The notes below the pieces were generated by a model. It was not told the origin of the DNA, ran no database searches, and saw nothing but the letters and a program-made list of their open reading frames with translations. A stretch of 6,212 nucleotides of DNA, taken from the NCBI GenBank assembly GCA_016303085.1, contig JAEDMI010000146.1, forward strand, positions 1-6,212. Reading direction: 5' to 3'. Shown piece after piece: positions 1-5,527 of the stretch. Source of the DNA: Acetatifactor sp. GTDB lineage: Bacteria; Bacillota; Clostridia; Lachnospirales; Lachnospiraceae. The stretch's first letter is position 1. Each line of letters starts with the position of its first letter. Made by a program: the position numbers and the translations under genes.

Positions 1-202
1 CTTGAAGAAGGATAAGCACCTGGAAAAGAGCATCGGACAGGAAGTGGAAATTAAGCTGTTCAAGCCCATAGATAAATGCAAGGAATTTGCCGGAACACTG
101 GAGAGCTTTGACAGCGAGGTCATCGTCATAAAAGAGGGAGAAACAGACAGAACCTTTGCACGGTCAGATATTGCGCTGATTCGACTGGCACTGGACTTTT
201 AA
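1..202 (+). CDS. rimP: Ribosome maturation factor RimP, C-terminal part (5' end cut by the window)
   Basis: RimP binds the 30S subunit and helps its assembly. Only the last 66 residues plus the stop (TAA 200-202) are seen. They begin at the LKKDKHLEKSIGQEV segment, which in full-length RimP follows the conserved SSPGLDRPL motif, so the TTG at position 2 is an internal leucine codon and not a start. What remains is the C-terminal SH3-like domain: a beta strand (VEIKLF), then the F-x-G-x-L turn (residues 29-33 of the fragment) and the closing strand before the C-terminal IALIRLALDF. The full protein is usually about 150 residues, so over half lies upstream. RimP is normally the first gene of the nusA-infB operon, so the operon promoter is expected upstream of this window. 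The assignment comes from sequence recognition and gene order. Confidence 0.93.
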   Translation, partial: LKKDKHLEKSIGQEVEIKLFKPIDKCKEFAGTLESFDSEVIVIKEGETDRTFARSDIALIRLALDF

Positions 203-205
203 CAA

Positions 206-222
206 CAGTCTGAAGAAGGCTG
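206..222 (+). other. Small hairpin just after rimP, weak terminator or attenuator-like
   Basis: CAGTCT (206-211) pairs with AGGCTG (217-222), including one G-T wobble, around a 5-nt loop. It starts 4 nt after the rimP stop and is followed by AATTTTGATAG, so only a four-T run. The stem is short and the T tract poor. It could slow or partly stop transcription before nusA, or protect the rimP mRNA end, but it may also be chance. No convincing sigma-A promoter was found between it and nusA. Confidence 0.2.
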
Positions 223-270
223 AATTTTGATAGTAATTTGAACAGAAACAGGCTTTAGATGAGCCGGAAT

Positions 271-275
271 GGAGG
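271..275 (+). promoter_or_regulatory. Ribosome binding site of nusA; favours the start at 289
   Basis: GGAGG lies 13 nt before ATG 289, with a further purine-rich AGGAAAAG closer in. The in-frame ATG at 259 has no Shine-Dalgarno sequence and lies upstream of this site. The spacing to 289 is on the long side. Confidence 0.6.
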
Positions 276-288
276 AAAAGGAAAAGAA

Positions 289-1440
289 ATGAACAAGGAA
301 TTAATGGAGGCACTTGATATTCTGGAGAAGGAGAAGGAAATCAGCAAGGAGACGCTGTTTGAGGCCATCGAAAATTCACTGCTTACTGCCTGCAAGAATC
401 ACTTCGGAAAGGCAGATAATGTGAAGGTGGAAATTGACCGTGACACCTGTGACTTCCTGGTTTATGCCGAGAAGGAGGTTGTTGAGACCGCCGATGACGT
501 GGAGGATGACTGTCTGCAGATTTCTCTGGATGACGCAAAGGAGATTTCCTCCAAGGCAAAGGTGGGCGACATGCTTCATGTGGAGATTAAGTCCAAGGAG
601 TTCGGACGTATCGCAACCCAGAATGCAAAAAATGTGATTCTCCAGAAAATCCGCGAGGAAGAGAGAAGTGTTATCTATAACCAGTACTATGAGAAAGAGA
701 AGGATGTTGTCACAGGCGTGGTTCAGCGCTACGTGGGAAGGAATGTCAGCATCAATCTGGGCAAGGCTGATGCGATGCTGAATGAAAGCGAAATGGTAAA
801 GGGTGAGATTTTCCGTCCTACCGAGCGTATCAAGGTTTATGTCCTTGAAGTGAAGAACACTCCCAAGGGTCCCCGCATCAATGTGAGCCGCACTCATCCG
901 GAGCTGGTAAAGAGGCTGTTTGAGTCCGAGGTTACCGAAATCAAGGACGGCACTGTGGAGATTAAAAGTATTGCCCGCGAGGCGGGAAGCCGTACCAAGA
1001 TTGCCGTGTGGAGCAACAATCCCAACGTTGACGCTGTGGGGGCATGTGTAGGTATGAACGGCGCCAGAGTAAATGCTATTGTGGAAGAACTGCGCGGCGA
1101 AAAGATTGACATTGTCAACTGGGATGAAAACCCCGGTCTTCTGATTCAGAACGCATTGTCTCCCGCGAAGATTGTTGCGGTGTTTGCCGATCCCGACGAG
1201 AAGACCGCAAAGGTAGTTGTTCCCGATTATCAGCTGTCTCTTGCCATCGGCAAGGAGGGACAGAATGCAAGACTGGCGGCAAGACTCACCGGTTACAAGA
1301 TTGACATCAAGTCCGAGACACAGGCAAAGGATGCTCCCGGCTTCCGTTATGAAGATTATCTGGACGAGGAAGAGTACGGAGACGAGGAGTACCGGGAATA
1401 TGAAGAGGGCGGATACGAAGAAGCGCCCGTTGAGGAGTAA
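289..1440 (+). CDS. nusA: Transcription termination/antitermination factor NusA
   Basis: NusA binds RNA polymerase and nascent RNA and modulates pausing, intrinsic termination and antitermination. The start at 289 gives 383 residues beginning MNKELMEALDILEKEK, the usual NusA N-terminus; an in-frame ATG at 259 would add ten residues (MSRNGGKGKE) not typical of the family. Domains: RNA polymerase-binding N-terminal domain about 1-125, S1 domain about 135-200 (VVTGVVQRYVGRNVSINLG, ending in ISVSRTH-like INVSRTHPELVKRLF), KH1 about 225-295 with GACVGMNGARV at 251-261, and KH2 about 300-345 with AIGKEGQNARLAARLTG at 319-335. After residue 350 comes an acidic, tyrosine-rich tail in place of the AR repeats of proteobacterial NusA, as is usual in Bacillota (about 370 residues). 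The rnpM start lies 8 nt downstream and its Shine-Dalgarno sequence lies inside the last nusA codons, so the two are probably co-translated. Confidence 0.98.
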   Translation: MNKELMEALDILEKEKEISKETLFEAIENSLLTACKNHFGKADNVKVEIDRDTCDFLVYAEKEVVETADDVEDDCLQISLDDAKEISSKAKVGDMLHVEIKSKEFGRIATQNAKNVILQKIREEERSVIYNQYYEKEKDVVTGVVQRYVGRNVSINLGKADAMLNESEMVKGEIFRPTERIKVYVLEVKNTPKGPRINVSRTHPELVKRLFESEVTEIKDGTVEIKSIAREAGSRTKIAVWSNNPNVDAVGACVGMNGARVNAIVEELRGEKIDIVNWDENPGLLIQNALSPAKIVAVFADPDEKTAKVVVPDYQLSLAIGKEGQNARLAARLTGYKIDIKSETQAKDAPGFRYEDYLDEEEYGDEEYREYEEGGYEEAPVEE

Positions 1441-1448
1441 ATTGATTT

Positions 1449-1721
1449 ATGGCAAAAAAGGTTCCTTTGAGGCAGTGTGTCGGCTGCGGTGAAATGAAAG
1501 GGAAAAAGGACATGATGAGAGTCCTGAAGACAGCCGAAAATGAAATATGTCTGGATGTTACAGGCAAGAAGAACGGAAGAGGCGCATATATATGCAGGAG
1601 CAGGGAATGCCTGTTGAAGGCCAGAAAGAATAAGGGGCTTGAGCGCTCTTTCAAAATGAGTATTCCGAATGAAGTGTATGACACTTTGGAAAAGGAGTTT
1701 GACAGTCTTGAAGCAGAATAA
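1449..1721 (+). CDS. rnpM: RNase P modulator RnpM (YlxR, DUF448 family)
   Basis: This 90-residue protein belongs to the YlxR family, coded between nusA and ylxQ in many Bacillota; the Bacillus subtilis member was shown to modulate RNase P activity and was renamed RnpM. Family marks are the N-terminal KVPLRQCVGCGEMKGKKDMMRV (residues 4-25, given here as positions plus key residues R8, C10, C13), the DVTGKKNGRGAYIC core (36-49) that forms the basic RNA-binding face, and the ECLLKARK helix. Cys10, Cys13, Cys49 and Cys54 form two C-x(2-4)-C pairs that could bind a metal, which is inference; Bacillus members lack several of them. The start at 1449 is preceded by GAGGAG (1432-1437) within the end of nusA. 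Its 3' end overlaps ylxQ by 14 nt. Length is normal for the family. Confidence 0.95.
   Translation: MAKKVPLRQCVGCGEMKGKKDMMRVLKTAENEICLDVTGKKNGRGAYICRSRECLLKARKNKGLERSFKMSIPNEVYDTLEKEFDSLEAE
1693..1697 (+). promoter_or_regulatory. Ribosome binding site that sets the ylxQ TTG start
   Basis: AGGAG (within AAAAGGAG) sits inside the rnpM coding region 10 nt before TTG 1708. The only ATG codons further upstream in the ylxQ frame (1669, 1678) lie before this site and would add residues with no family resemblance. Confidence 0.6.
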
Positions 1722-2019
1722 GGTTTTTTCGCTTTTGGGAATTGCGATGAGAGGGCACAATCTGGTCAGCGGCGAATTACAGACCCTGGAGGCAATTAAA
1801 AAAGGCTCCGCCATGCTGGTAATCATTGCGGAGGATGCGTCGGATAATACCAAAAAGTTATTTGCCGATAAGTGCTCGTTTTATGAAGTGCCTGTTTACG
1901 GATACGGGACAAAGGAAGGCTTGGGACGGGCAATCGGAAAGGACTTGCGGTCATCGGTGGGCGTATGTGACGCAGGGTTAGCGGATGCGATTATCAAACG
2001 ACTGGAAGAAAAGGAATAA
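1708..2019 (+). CDS. ylxQ: L7Ae/L30e/S12e-family RNA-binding protein YlxQ
   Basis: YlxQ is a small ribosomal L7Ae-like protein; the Bacillus homologue has been reported to bind kink-turn RNA. With the TTG start at 1708 the product is 103 residues and begins MKQNKVFSLLGIAMR, the usual family N-terminus. An upstream ATG at 1669 would prefix 13 residues (MKCMTLWKRSLTV) that are merely rnpM read in another frame. Family marks are LVSGE (19-23), LVIIAEDASDNTKK (37-50), the CSFYEVPVY strand and LGRAIGK. Two departures: the usual RAGN/K after the first helix reads R15-G16-H17-N18, and the position where L7Ae proteins carry the lysine of the NExxK RNA-contact motif appears to be Glu28 (LQTLEAIKKG). 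The start lies within rnpM (14-nt overlap, +1 frame), which suggests translational coupling. infB follows after 26 nt. Confidence 0.9.
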   Translation: MKQNKVFSLLGIAMRGHNLVSGELQTLEAIKKGSAMLVIIAEDASDNTKKLFADKCSFYEVPVYGYGTKEGLGRAIGKDLRSSVGVCDAGLADAIIKRLEEKE

Positions 2020-2035
2020 GCCGGGAGGCAGAATT

Positions 2036-2040
2036 GGAGG
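2036..2040 (+). promoter_or_regulatory. Ribosome binding site of infB; selects ATG 2046
   Basis: GGAGG lies 5 nt before ATG 2046, which begins the canonical MAKIRIHELAKEL. A second site, GGGAGG at 2023-2028, lies 5 nt before an in-frame TTG at 2034, which would add four residues (MEES). The ATG is preferred by homology; the double site is odd. Confidence 0.75.
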
Positions 2041-2045
2041 AAAGC

Positions 2046-4952
2046 ATGGCGAAGATAAGGATACATGAACTCGCTAAGGAATTAGAAAAGCAAAGCAAAG
2101 ATATCTTGAGTTTTTTGCAGGAAAAGGGAGTGGAAGCCAAGTCTGCAAGCAGCTCTATTGAAGACGATATGGCAGATACCGTGAGAAAGGCTTTTGGCAA
2201 GGGCGGCACAAAGACTGAAGCGGCAAAAGAGAAACCTGCAAAGGAGGCTCCCGCAAAGGCGGCTTCCACAGAGACAAAGCCGGAAAGAACGGCTCCTGTC
2301 GAAAATCAGGGTGCAAAAGACGCCCAAGGTGCAAAAGACGCCCAAGGTGCAAAAGACGCCCAAGGTGCAAAAGACGCACCTAAAAAGAAAAAGACAATTA
2401 TTTTTGTAAATAATGCCCAGAATTCCAAGATGCCCGGACAGCGTCCCGGACAGGGAGGAAACGGCAGCAGACCTCAGGGCGGCGGACAGAGCAGACCCCA
2501 GGGCGGAAACGGTTATCAGAACAACGGCTTTAACAACCGCAGAAATCAGTCTGCGGCACCGGCCCGTACTCCCATTAAGCCGCTGACACCTCCCTCCCCT
2601 ACACCCAGTGTACAGATGGTGTCCTCAAAGCCCCAGCCTAAGGCTCGTCCTGAGGGAGAGAAGACTCAGGAGACTAAGGCAGCTGTTCAGACGGAAATTG
2701 TTCAGGTTCAGCCCCAGAGCACAAGAACCGAGAGGAGCGACAGACCTGTAAGGGACAATCATCCTCAGGATGGACGCGGACAGGACAGCAGATTTCAGGG
2801 AAACCGTGATAACAGAAACCAGGGTAACTTCCAAGGCAGCAGACCCGGCAGTGACAGACCGGAGCGCGGTCAGTTCCAGAGCAGAGGAGGCAACGGAAAT
2901 GGCAGACCTGCGGGAGACAGAAGAGAGGGATTTCAGAGAACCGGCAGACCGGGTATGGAAGGCGGTCAGGGTGACAGGCGCGGCCCCGGCGCCGGTCAGG
3001 GCGGTAACCGCGGCTTTAACGGTGCTCCGCGCGATAACAGAGCAGGTGGCGGACAGGGAGCCGGATTCAGAGATAAGGGACAGAGTAAGGGCTTTGCAGG
3101 GGAAGCTCCGGCAAAGGACCTGGAAAAGAGGCGCGAGGAAGACAAGAGACGTGCAAGCAGCCAGGAGAAAGATAAGCGCTCCAAAAAGGATCACATCTAT
3201 GAGGATGACGAGGCATTAAAGAATAAGCCCGGACGCTTTATCAAGCCTGAAAGGAAGAAGGAAGAGGTAGTAGAGGAGGTAATTAAGGTTATCACTCTGC
3301 CTGAGACTATCACCATCAAGGATCTGGCTGAAAAAATGAAACTGCAGCCCTCTGCCATTGTGAAGAAGCTGTTCCTGGAAGGCAAGATTGTGACGGTGAA
3401 CCAGGAAATTTCCTACGAGGATGCGGAGAACATTGCCATGGAGTACGATATCCTCTGCGAGAAGGAAGTGAAGGTTGACGTCATCGAGGAACTGCTGAAG
3501 GAGGACGAGGAGGATGAGGAGAATCTGGTAGAGAGACCTCCCGTAATCTGTGTCATGGGTCATGTAGACCATGGAAAAACCTCCCTGCTGGATGCAATTC
3601 GTAAGACAAACGTGACGGACAAGGAGGCAGGAGGTATTACACAGCATATCGGTGCATATACTGTAAATGTTAAGGGAAGAAGAATTACATTCCTGGATAC
3701 CCCCGGACATGAGGCATTTACCGCCATGCGTATGCGTGGTGCAAATTCCACCGATATTGCGATTCTGGTGGTTGCAGCAGATGATGGTGTAATGCCCCAG
3801 ACAATTGAGGCAATGAAGCAGGAGTTGACCGAATATGAACTGATTGCCACAGACTGGGGCGGAAGCACAGAGTTTGTTCCCGTTTCCGCAAAGTCGGGAG
3901 AGGGTATTGAGGACCTGCTGGAAACCATTCTGCTGACTGCGGATATTCTGGAACTGAAGGCAAATCCCAAGCGCCGTGCAAGAGGTCTGGTCATTGAGGC
4001 GGAGCTGGATAAGGGACGTGGTCCCGTTGCAACCGTTCTGGTACAGAAGGGTACTCTGCATGTAGGCGACTTCATCTCTGCAGGCGCATGCCACGGCAAG
4101 GTGCGTGCAATGGTTGACGACAAGGGCAGACGTGTGAAGGAAGCTGACCCCTCCACACCCGTGGAGATTTTGGGCCTTTCCGATGTGCCCAGCGCAGGTG
4201 AAGTGTTCCTGGCACACGAGAACGACAAGACAGCCAAGTCCTATGCAGACACCTATCTTGCCCAGAACAAGGAGAGAAAACTGGAGGAGACGAAGTCCAA
4301 GATGTCTTTGGATGATTTGTTCTCTCAGATTCAGGAAGGCAATCTGAAGGAATTGAATCTGATTGTCAAGGCTGACGTTCAGGGTAGTGTGGAAGCTGTG
4401 AAGCAGTCTCTGATGAAGTTGTCCAACGAAGAGGTTGTGGTAAAGTGTATTCATGGCGGTGTGGGTGCCATCAATGAGTCCGATGTGACTCTGGCCAGCG
4501 CTTCCAACGCAATCATTATCGGCTTTAACGTTCGACCCGATGCAACCGCAAAGGCCACCGCAGAGCGCGAGGGTGTGGACGTGAGACTGTACAAGGTGAT
4601 TTACCAGGCAATCGAGGATATTGAGGCAGCCATGAAGGGTATGCTTGATCCTGTATTTGAGGAGAAGGTTATCGGTCACGCAGAGGTACGCCAGATATTC
4701 AAGGCTTCCCAGGTCGGCAATATCGCGGGTTCCTATGTCATGGACGGTATTTTCCAGAGAGGCTGCAAGATTCGCATCAGACGGGAAGGCGAGCTGATTT
4801 ACGAGGGTGCCCTTGCTTCCCTGAAGCGTTTCAAGGACGATGTGAAGGAAGTAAAGGAAGGCTTCGAGTGCGGTCTTGTGTTTGAAGGCTTCGACCAGAT
4901 TCAGGAGTTTGACGTTGTCGAGGCATATATCATGGTAGAGGTTCCTAGGTAG
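2046..4952 (+). CDS. infB: Translation initiation factor IF-2, with an in-frame deletion of the G4 segment of its GTPase domain
   Basis: IF-2 brings formyl-Met-tRNA to the 30S subunit and drives 50S joining using GTP. The 968-residue product has: a first IF2_N domain (1-50); a lysine/alanine linker with a GAKDAQ tandem repeat (89-112); a long disordered Gly/Arg/Gln/Asn-rich linker with RGG-like and PQGG-like words (about 125-355); a charged segment; a second IF2_N domain (416-480); the G domain with G1 GHVDHGKT (505-512), G2 threonine T532 in GGITQH, G3 DTPGH (551-555) and G5 SAK (614-616); domain II from about 655; domain III with KADVQGS (775-781); and the tRNA-binding C2 domain from about 876, ending MVEVPR. 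Between Ala589 and Lys591 about 27 residues normally present (helix, beta strand, G4 NKxD, loop) are absent and replaced by Met590, with no frameshift. Other regions match full-length IF-2. The long linker is typical of Lachnospiraceae. Identity is certain; function as a GTPase is doubtful if the sequence is right. Confidence 0.97.
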   Translation: MAKIRIHELAKELEKQSKDILSFLQEKGVEAKSASSSIEDDMADTVRKAFGKGGTKTEAAKEKPAKEAPAKAASTETKPERTAPVENQGAKDAQGAKDAQGAKDAQGAKDAPKKKKTIIFVNNAQNSKMPGQRPGQGGNGSRPQGGGQSRPQGGNGYQNNGFNNRRNQSAAPARTPIKPLTPPSPTPSVQMVSSKPQPKARPEGEKTQETKAAVQTEIVQVQPQSTRTERSDRPVRDNHPQDGRGQDSRFQGNRDNRNQGNFQGSRPGSDRPERGQFQSRGGNGNGRPAGDRREGFQRTGRPGMEGGQGDRRGPGAGQGGNRGFNGAPRDNRAGGGQGAGFRDKGQSKGFAGEAPAKDLEKRREEDKRRASSQEKDKRSKKDHIYEDDEALKNKPGRFIKPERKKEEVVEEVIKVITLPETITIKDLAEKMKLQPSAIVKKLFLEGKIVTVNQEISYEDAENIAMEYDILCEKEVKVDVIEELLKEDEEDEENLVERPPVICVMGHVDHGKTSLLDAIRKTNVTDKEAGGITQHIGAYTVNVKGRRITFLDTPGHEAFTAMRMRGANSTDIAILVVAADDGVMPQTIEAMKQELTEYELIATDWGGSTEFVPVSAKSGEGIEDLLETILLTADILELKANPKRRARGLVIEAELDKGRGPVATVLVQKGTLHVGDFISAGACHGKVRAMVDDKGRRVKEADPSTPVEILGLSDVPSAGEVFLAHENDKTAKSYADTYLAQNKERKLEETKSKMSLDDLFSQIQEGNLKELNLIVKADVQGSVEAVKQSLMKLSNEEVVVKCIHGGVGAINESDVTLASASNAIIIGFNVRPDATAKATAEREGVDVRLYKVIYQAIEDIEAAMKGMLDPVFEEKVIGHAEVRQIFKASQVGNIAGSYVMDGIFQRGCKIRIRREGELIYEGALASLKRFKDDVKEVKEGFECGLVFEGFDQIQEFDVVEAYIMVEVPR
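2310..2381 (+). repeat. 18-nt tandem repeat in infB encoding GAKDAQ
   Basis: The unit GGTGCAAAAGACGCCCAA occurs three times exactly (2310-2327, 2328-2345, 2346-2363), followed by a fourth copy identical over its first 14 nt and ending GCACCT (2364-2381). It encodes GAKDAQ three times, then GAKDAP, in the disordered linker after the first N-terminal domain. Identity at synonymous positions points to recent slippage expansion; copy number is likely to vary between strains without changing frame. Confidence 0.97.
3810..3818 (+). other. Junction of an approximately 81-nt in-frame deletion in infB
   Basis: The codons GCA-ATG-AAG (Ala589, Met590, Lys591) join PQTIEA directly to KQELTEY. In Escherichia coli IF-2 the same two segments are separated by 28 residues, including VVVAVNKIDKP; here one Met stands in their place, a net loss of about 27. 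Translation on both sides stays in the IF-2 frame and matches the family. No obvious long direct repeat remains at the junction. Confidence 0.85.
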
Positions 4953-5116
4953 GGTATGATATGCTCCCTCGAAAGTGCAGTACACTCGAACTTCGTTAGG
5001 TCTCAAGTGGGAGCGGGTCTGAAAAGAGATACCGCCCAGTCGGAGCGAGCCGGCGATTTCGAGTTAACCGAGACAATCCGGTATCCGCGATTTGGCTACA
5101 GAAAGGTTATTGTAAA
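4953..5116 (+). other. Structured 164-nt spacer between infB and rbfA, unassigned
   Basis: This is the only gap over 100 nt in the window. It holds many complementary segments: GCTCCC 4963-4968 with GGGAGC 5009-5014; CTCGAAA 4968-4974 with TTTCGAG 5057-5063; a local hairpin GCGGGTCT 5013-5020 with AGATACCGC 5027-5035 (one bulge, loop GAAAAG); GATACCG 5028-5034 with CGGTATC 5079-5085, or with GGTAT 4953-4957; and TCGG 5040-5043 with CCGA 5068-5071. Several of these exclude one another, so alternative folds are possible. A near-repeat is also present (AGTGGGAGCGGGTC 5006-5019 and AGTCGGAGCGAGCC 5038-5051). There is no T tract, so it is not an intrinsic terminator. TATGAT at 4955-4960 resembles a -10 box but has a poor -35 (ATGGTA). 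It could be a regulatory leader for rbfA, a dispersed repeat, or a small gene (see the 54-codon ORF). I do not recognise a known RNA family. Confidence 0.5.
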
Positions 5117-5120
5117 ATGA
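4956..5120 (+). CDS. Possible 54-residue small protein, unrecognised, ATGA-coupled to rbfA
   Basis: An ATG at 4956 opens a frame that spans the whole infB-rbfA spacer without a stop and ends at TGA 5118-5120, overlapping the rbfA start codon in an ATGA tetranucleotide. The product begins MICSLESAVHSNFVR and ends RYPRFGYRKVIVK; it is basic and polar, with no signal peptide, membrane segment or motif I know. In favour are the open frame across the gap and the coupling-type overlap. Against it: the upstream AGG (4947-4949) is a very weak Shine-Dalgarno sequence, a 54-codon open frame is not rare by chance, and the codons (TCG twice, CGA twice, CGG, AGG, ATA) are ones the neighbouring genes mostly avoid. 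The same bases carry RNA-like complementarity. It is more likely non-coding or a dispersed repeat, but a small gene is not excluded. Confidence 0.3.
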   Translation: MICSLESAVHSNFVRSQVGAGLKRDTAQSERAGDFELTETIRYPRFGYRKVIVK

Positions 5121-5506
5121 GAAAGAACAGTATCAAAAACACCCGTATCAACGGTGAGGTGCAGCGTGTTTTGGCAGAAATTATCCGGGGAGAAATCAAG
5201 GACCCCCGGATTAACCCCTGGACAAGCGTTGTGGCTGTGGAGGTGGCTCCCGATTTGAAGAGCTGTAAGGCGTGGATCAGCGTGCTTGGGGATGAGGAAG
5301 CAAAAGAAAACACACTGCTGGGACTGAAAAGTGCGGAAGGGTTTATCAAGAGACAACTTGCGAAGACCATTAATCTCCGCAACACTCCCGAGATTACCTT
5401 TGTCATGGATCAGTCCATAGAATACGGAGTAAACATGTCCCACAAAATTGATGAAGTTATTGCCGCCGATGCGGAGCATCCGGCAGGCAGGGACGAGGAA
5501 GAGTAG
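5117..5506 (+). CDS. rbfA: 30S ribosome-binding factor RbfA
   Basis: RbfA is a cold-shock-associated assembly factor that binds near the 3' end of 16S rRNA on the immature 30S subunit. The 129-residue product is complete. It carries the N-terminal RINGEVQRVLAEIIRGEIKDPR region (key residues R10 to R31), the strand VVAVEVAPDLKSCKAWISVLG of the type II KH fold (about 38-58), the GLKSAEGFIKRQLAK helix, and LRNTPEITFVMDQSIEYG near 87-104. The tail after about residue 110 is acidic (ends GRDEEE) and variable in the family. The start at 5117 is preceded by AAAGG (5102-5106), a moderate site 10 nt upstream. The start overlaps the stop of the possible small ORF in the spacer. nrnA starts 21 nt after the stop. 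RbfA normally follows infB directly, so the 164-nt spacer is the unusual element of its context. Confidence 0.97.
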   Translation: MRKNSIKNTRINGEVQRVLAEIIRGEIKDPRINPWTSVVAVEVAPDLKSCKAWISVLGDEEAKENTLLGLKSAEGFIKRQLAKTINLRNTPEITFVMDQSIEYGVNMSHKIDEVIAADAEHPAGRDEEE

Positions 5507-5527
5507 AAACAGAGGCAGTAAAAGTTT

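Noticed and set aside
227..260. Promoter for nusA (TTGATA and TTTAGA)
   Set aside because: The spacing is 21 nt and the -10 match is poor, so it is not supported.
259..288. NusA start at ATG 259
   Set aside because: No Shine-Dalgarno sequence before it, and the extra ten residues do not resemble the family, while GGAGG precedes ATG 289 and MNKEL is the usual start.
2625..3194. Minus-strand and alternate-frame ORFs across the infB linker
   Set aside because: Low-complexity linker composition keeps other frames open; the products are biased Ser/Leu/Arg strings without domains or ribosome binding sites.
3216..5006. A 596-codon open frame on the minus strand opposite infB
   Set aside because: It is antisense to a certain gene, its product is Cys/His/Leu-rich with no recognisable domain, and such long shadows arise from the codon bias of the sense strand.
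5009..5035. Rho-independent terminator after infB
   Set aside because: The hairpins there have no following T tract and rbfA and nrnA continue in the same operon.
5013..5100. tRNA-like element in the infB-rbfA spacer
   Set aside because: TTCGAGT at 5058-5064 resembles a T-loop but the flanking bases do not form a T-stem, and no acceptor or anticodon stems fit.
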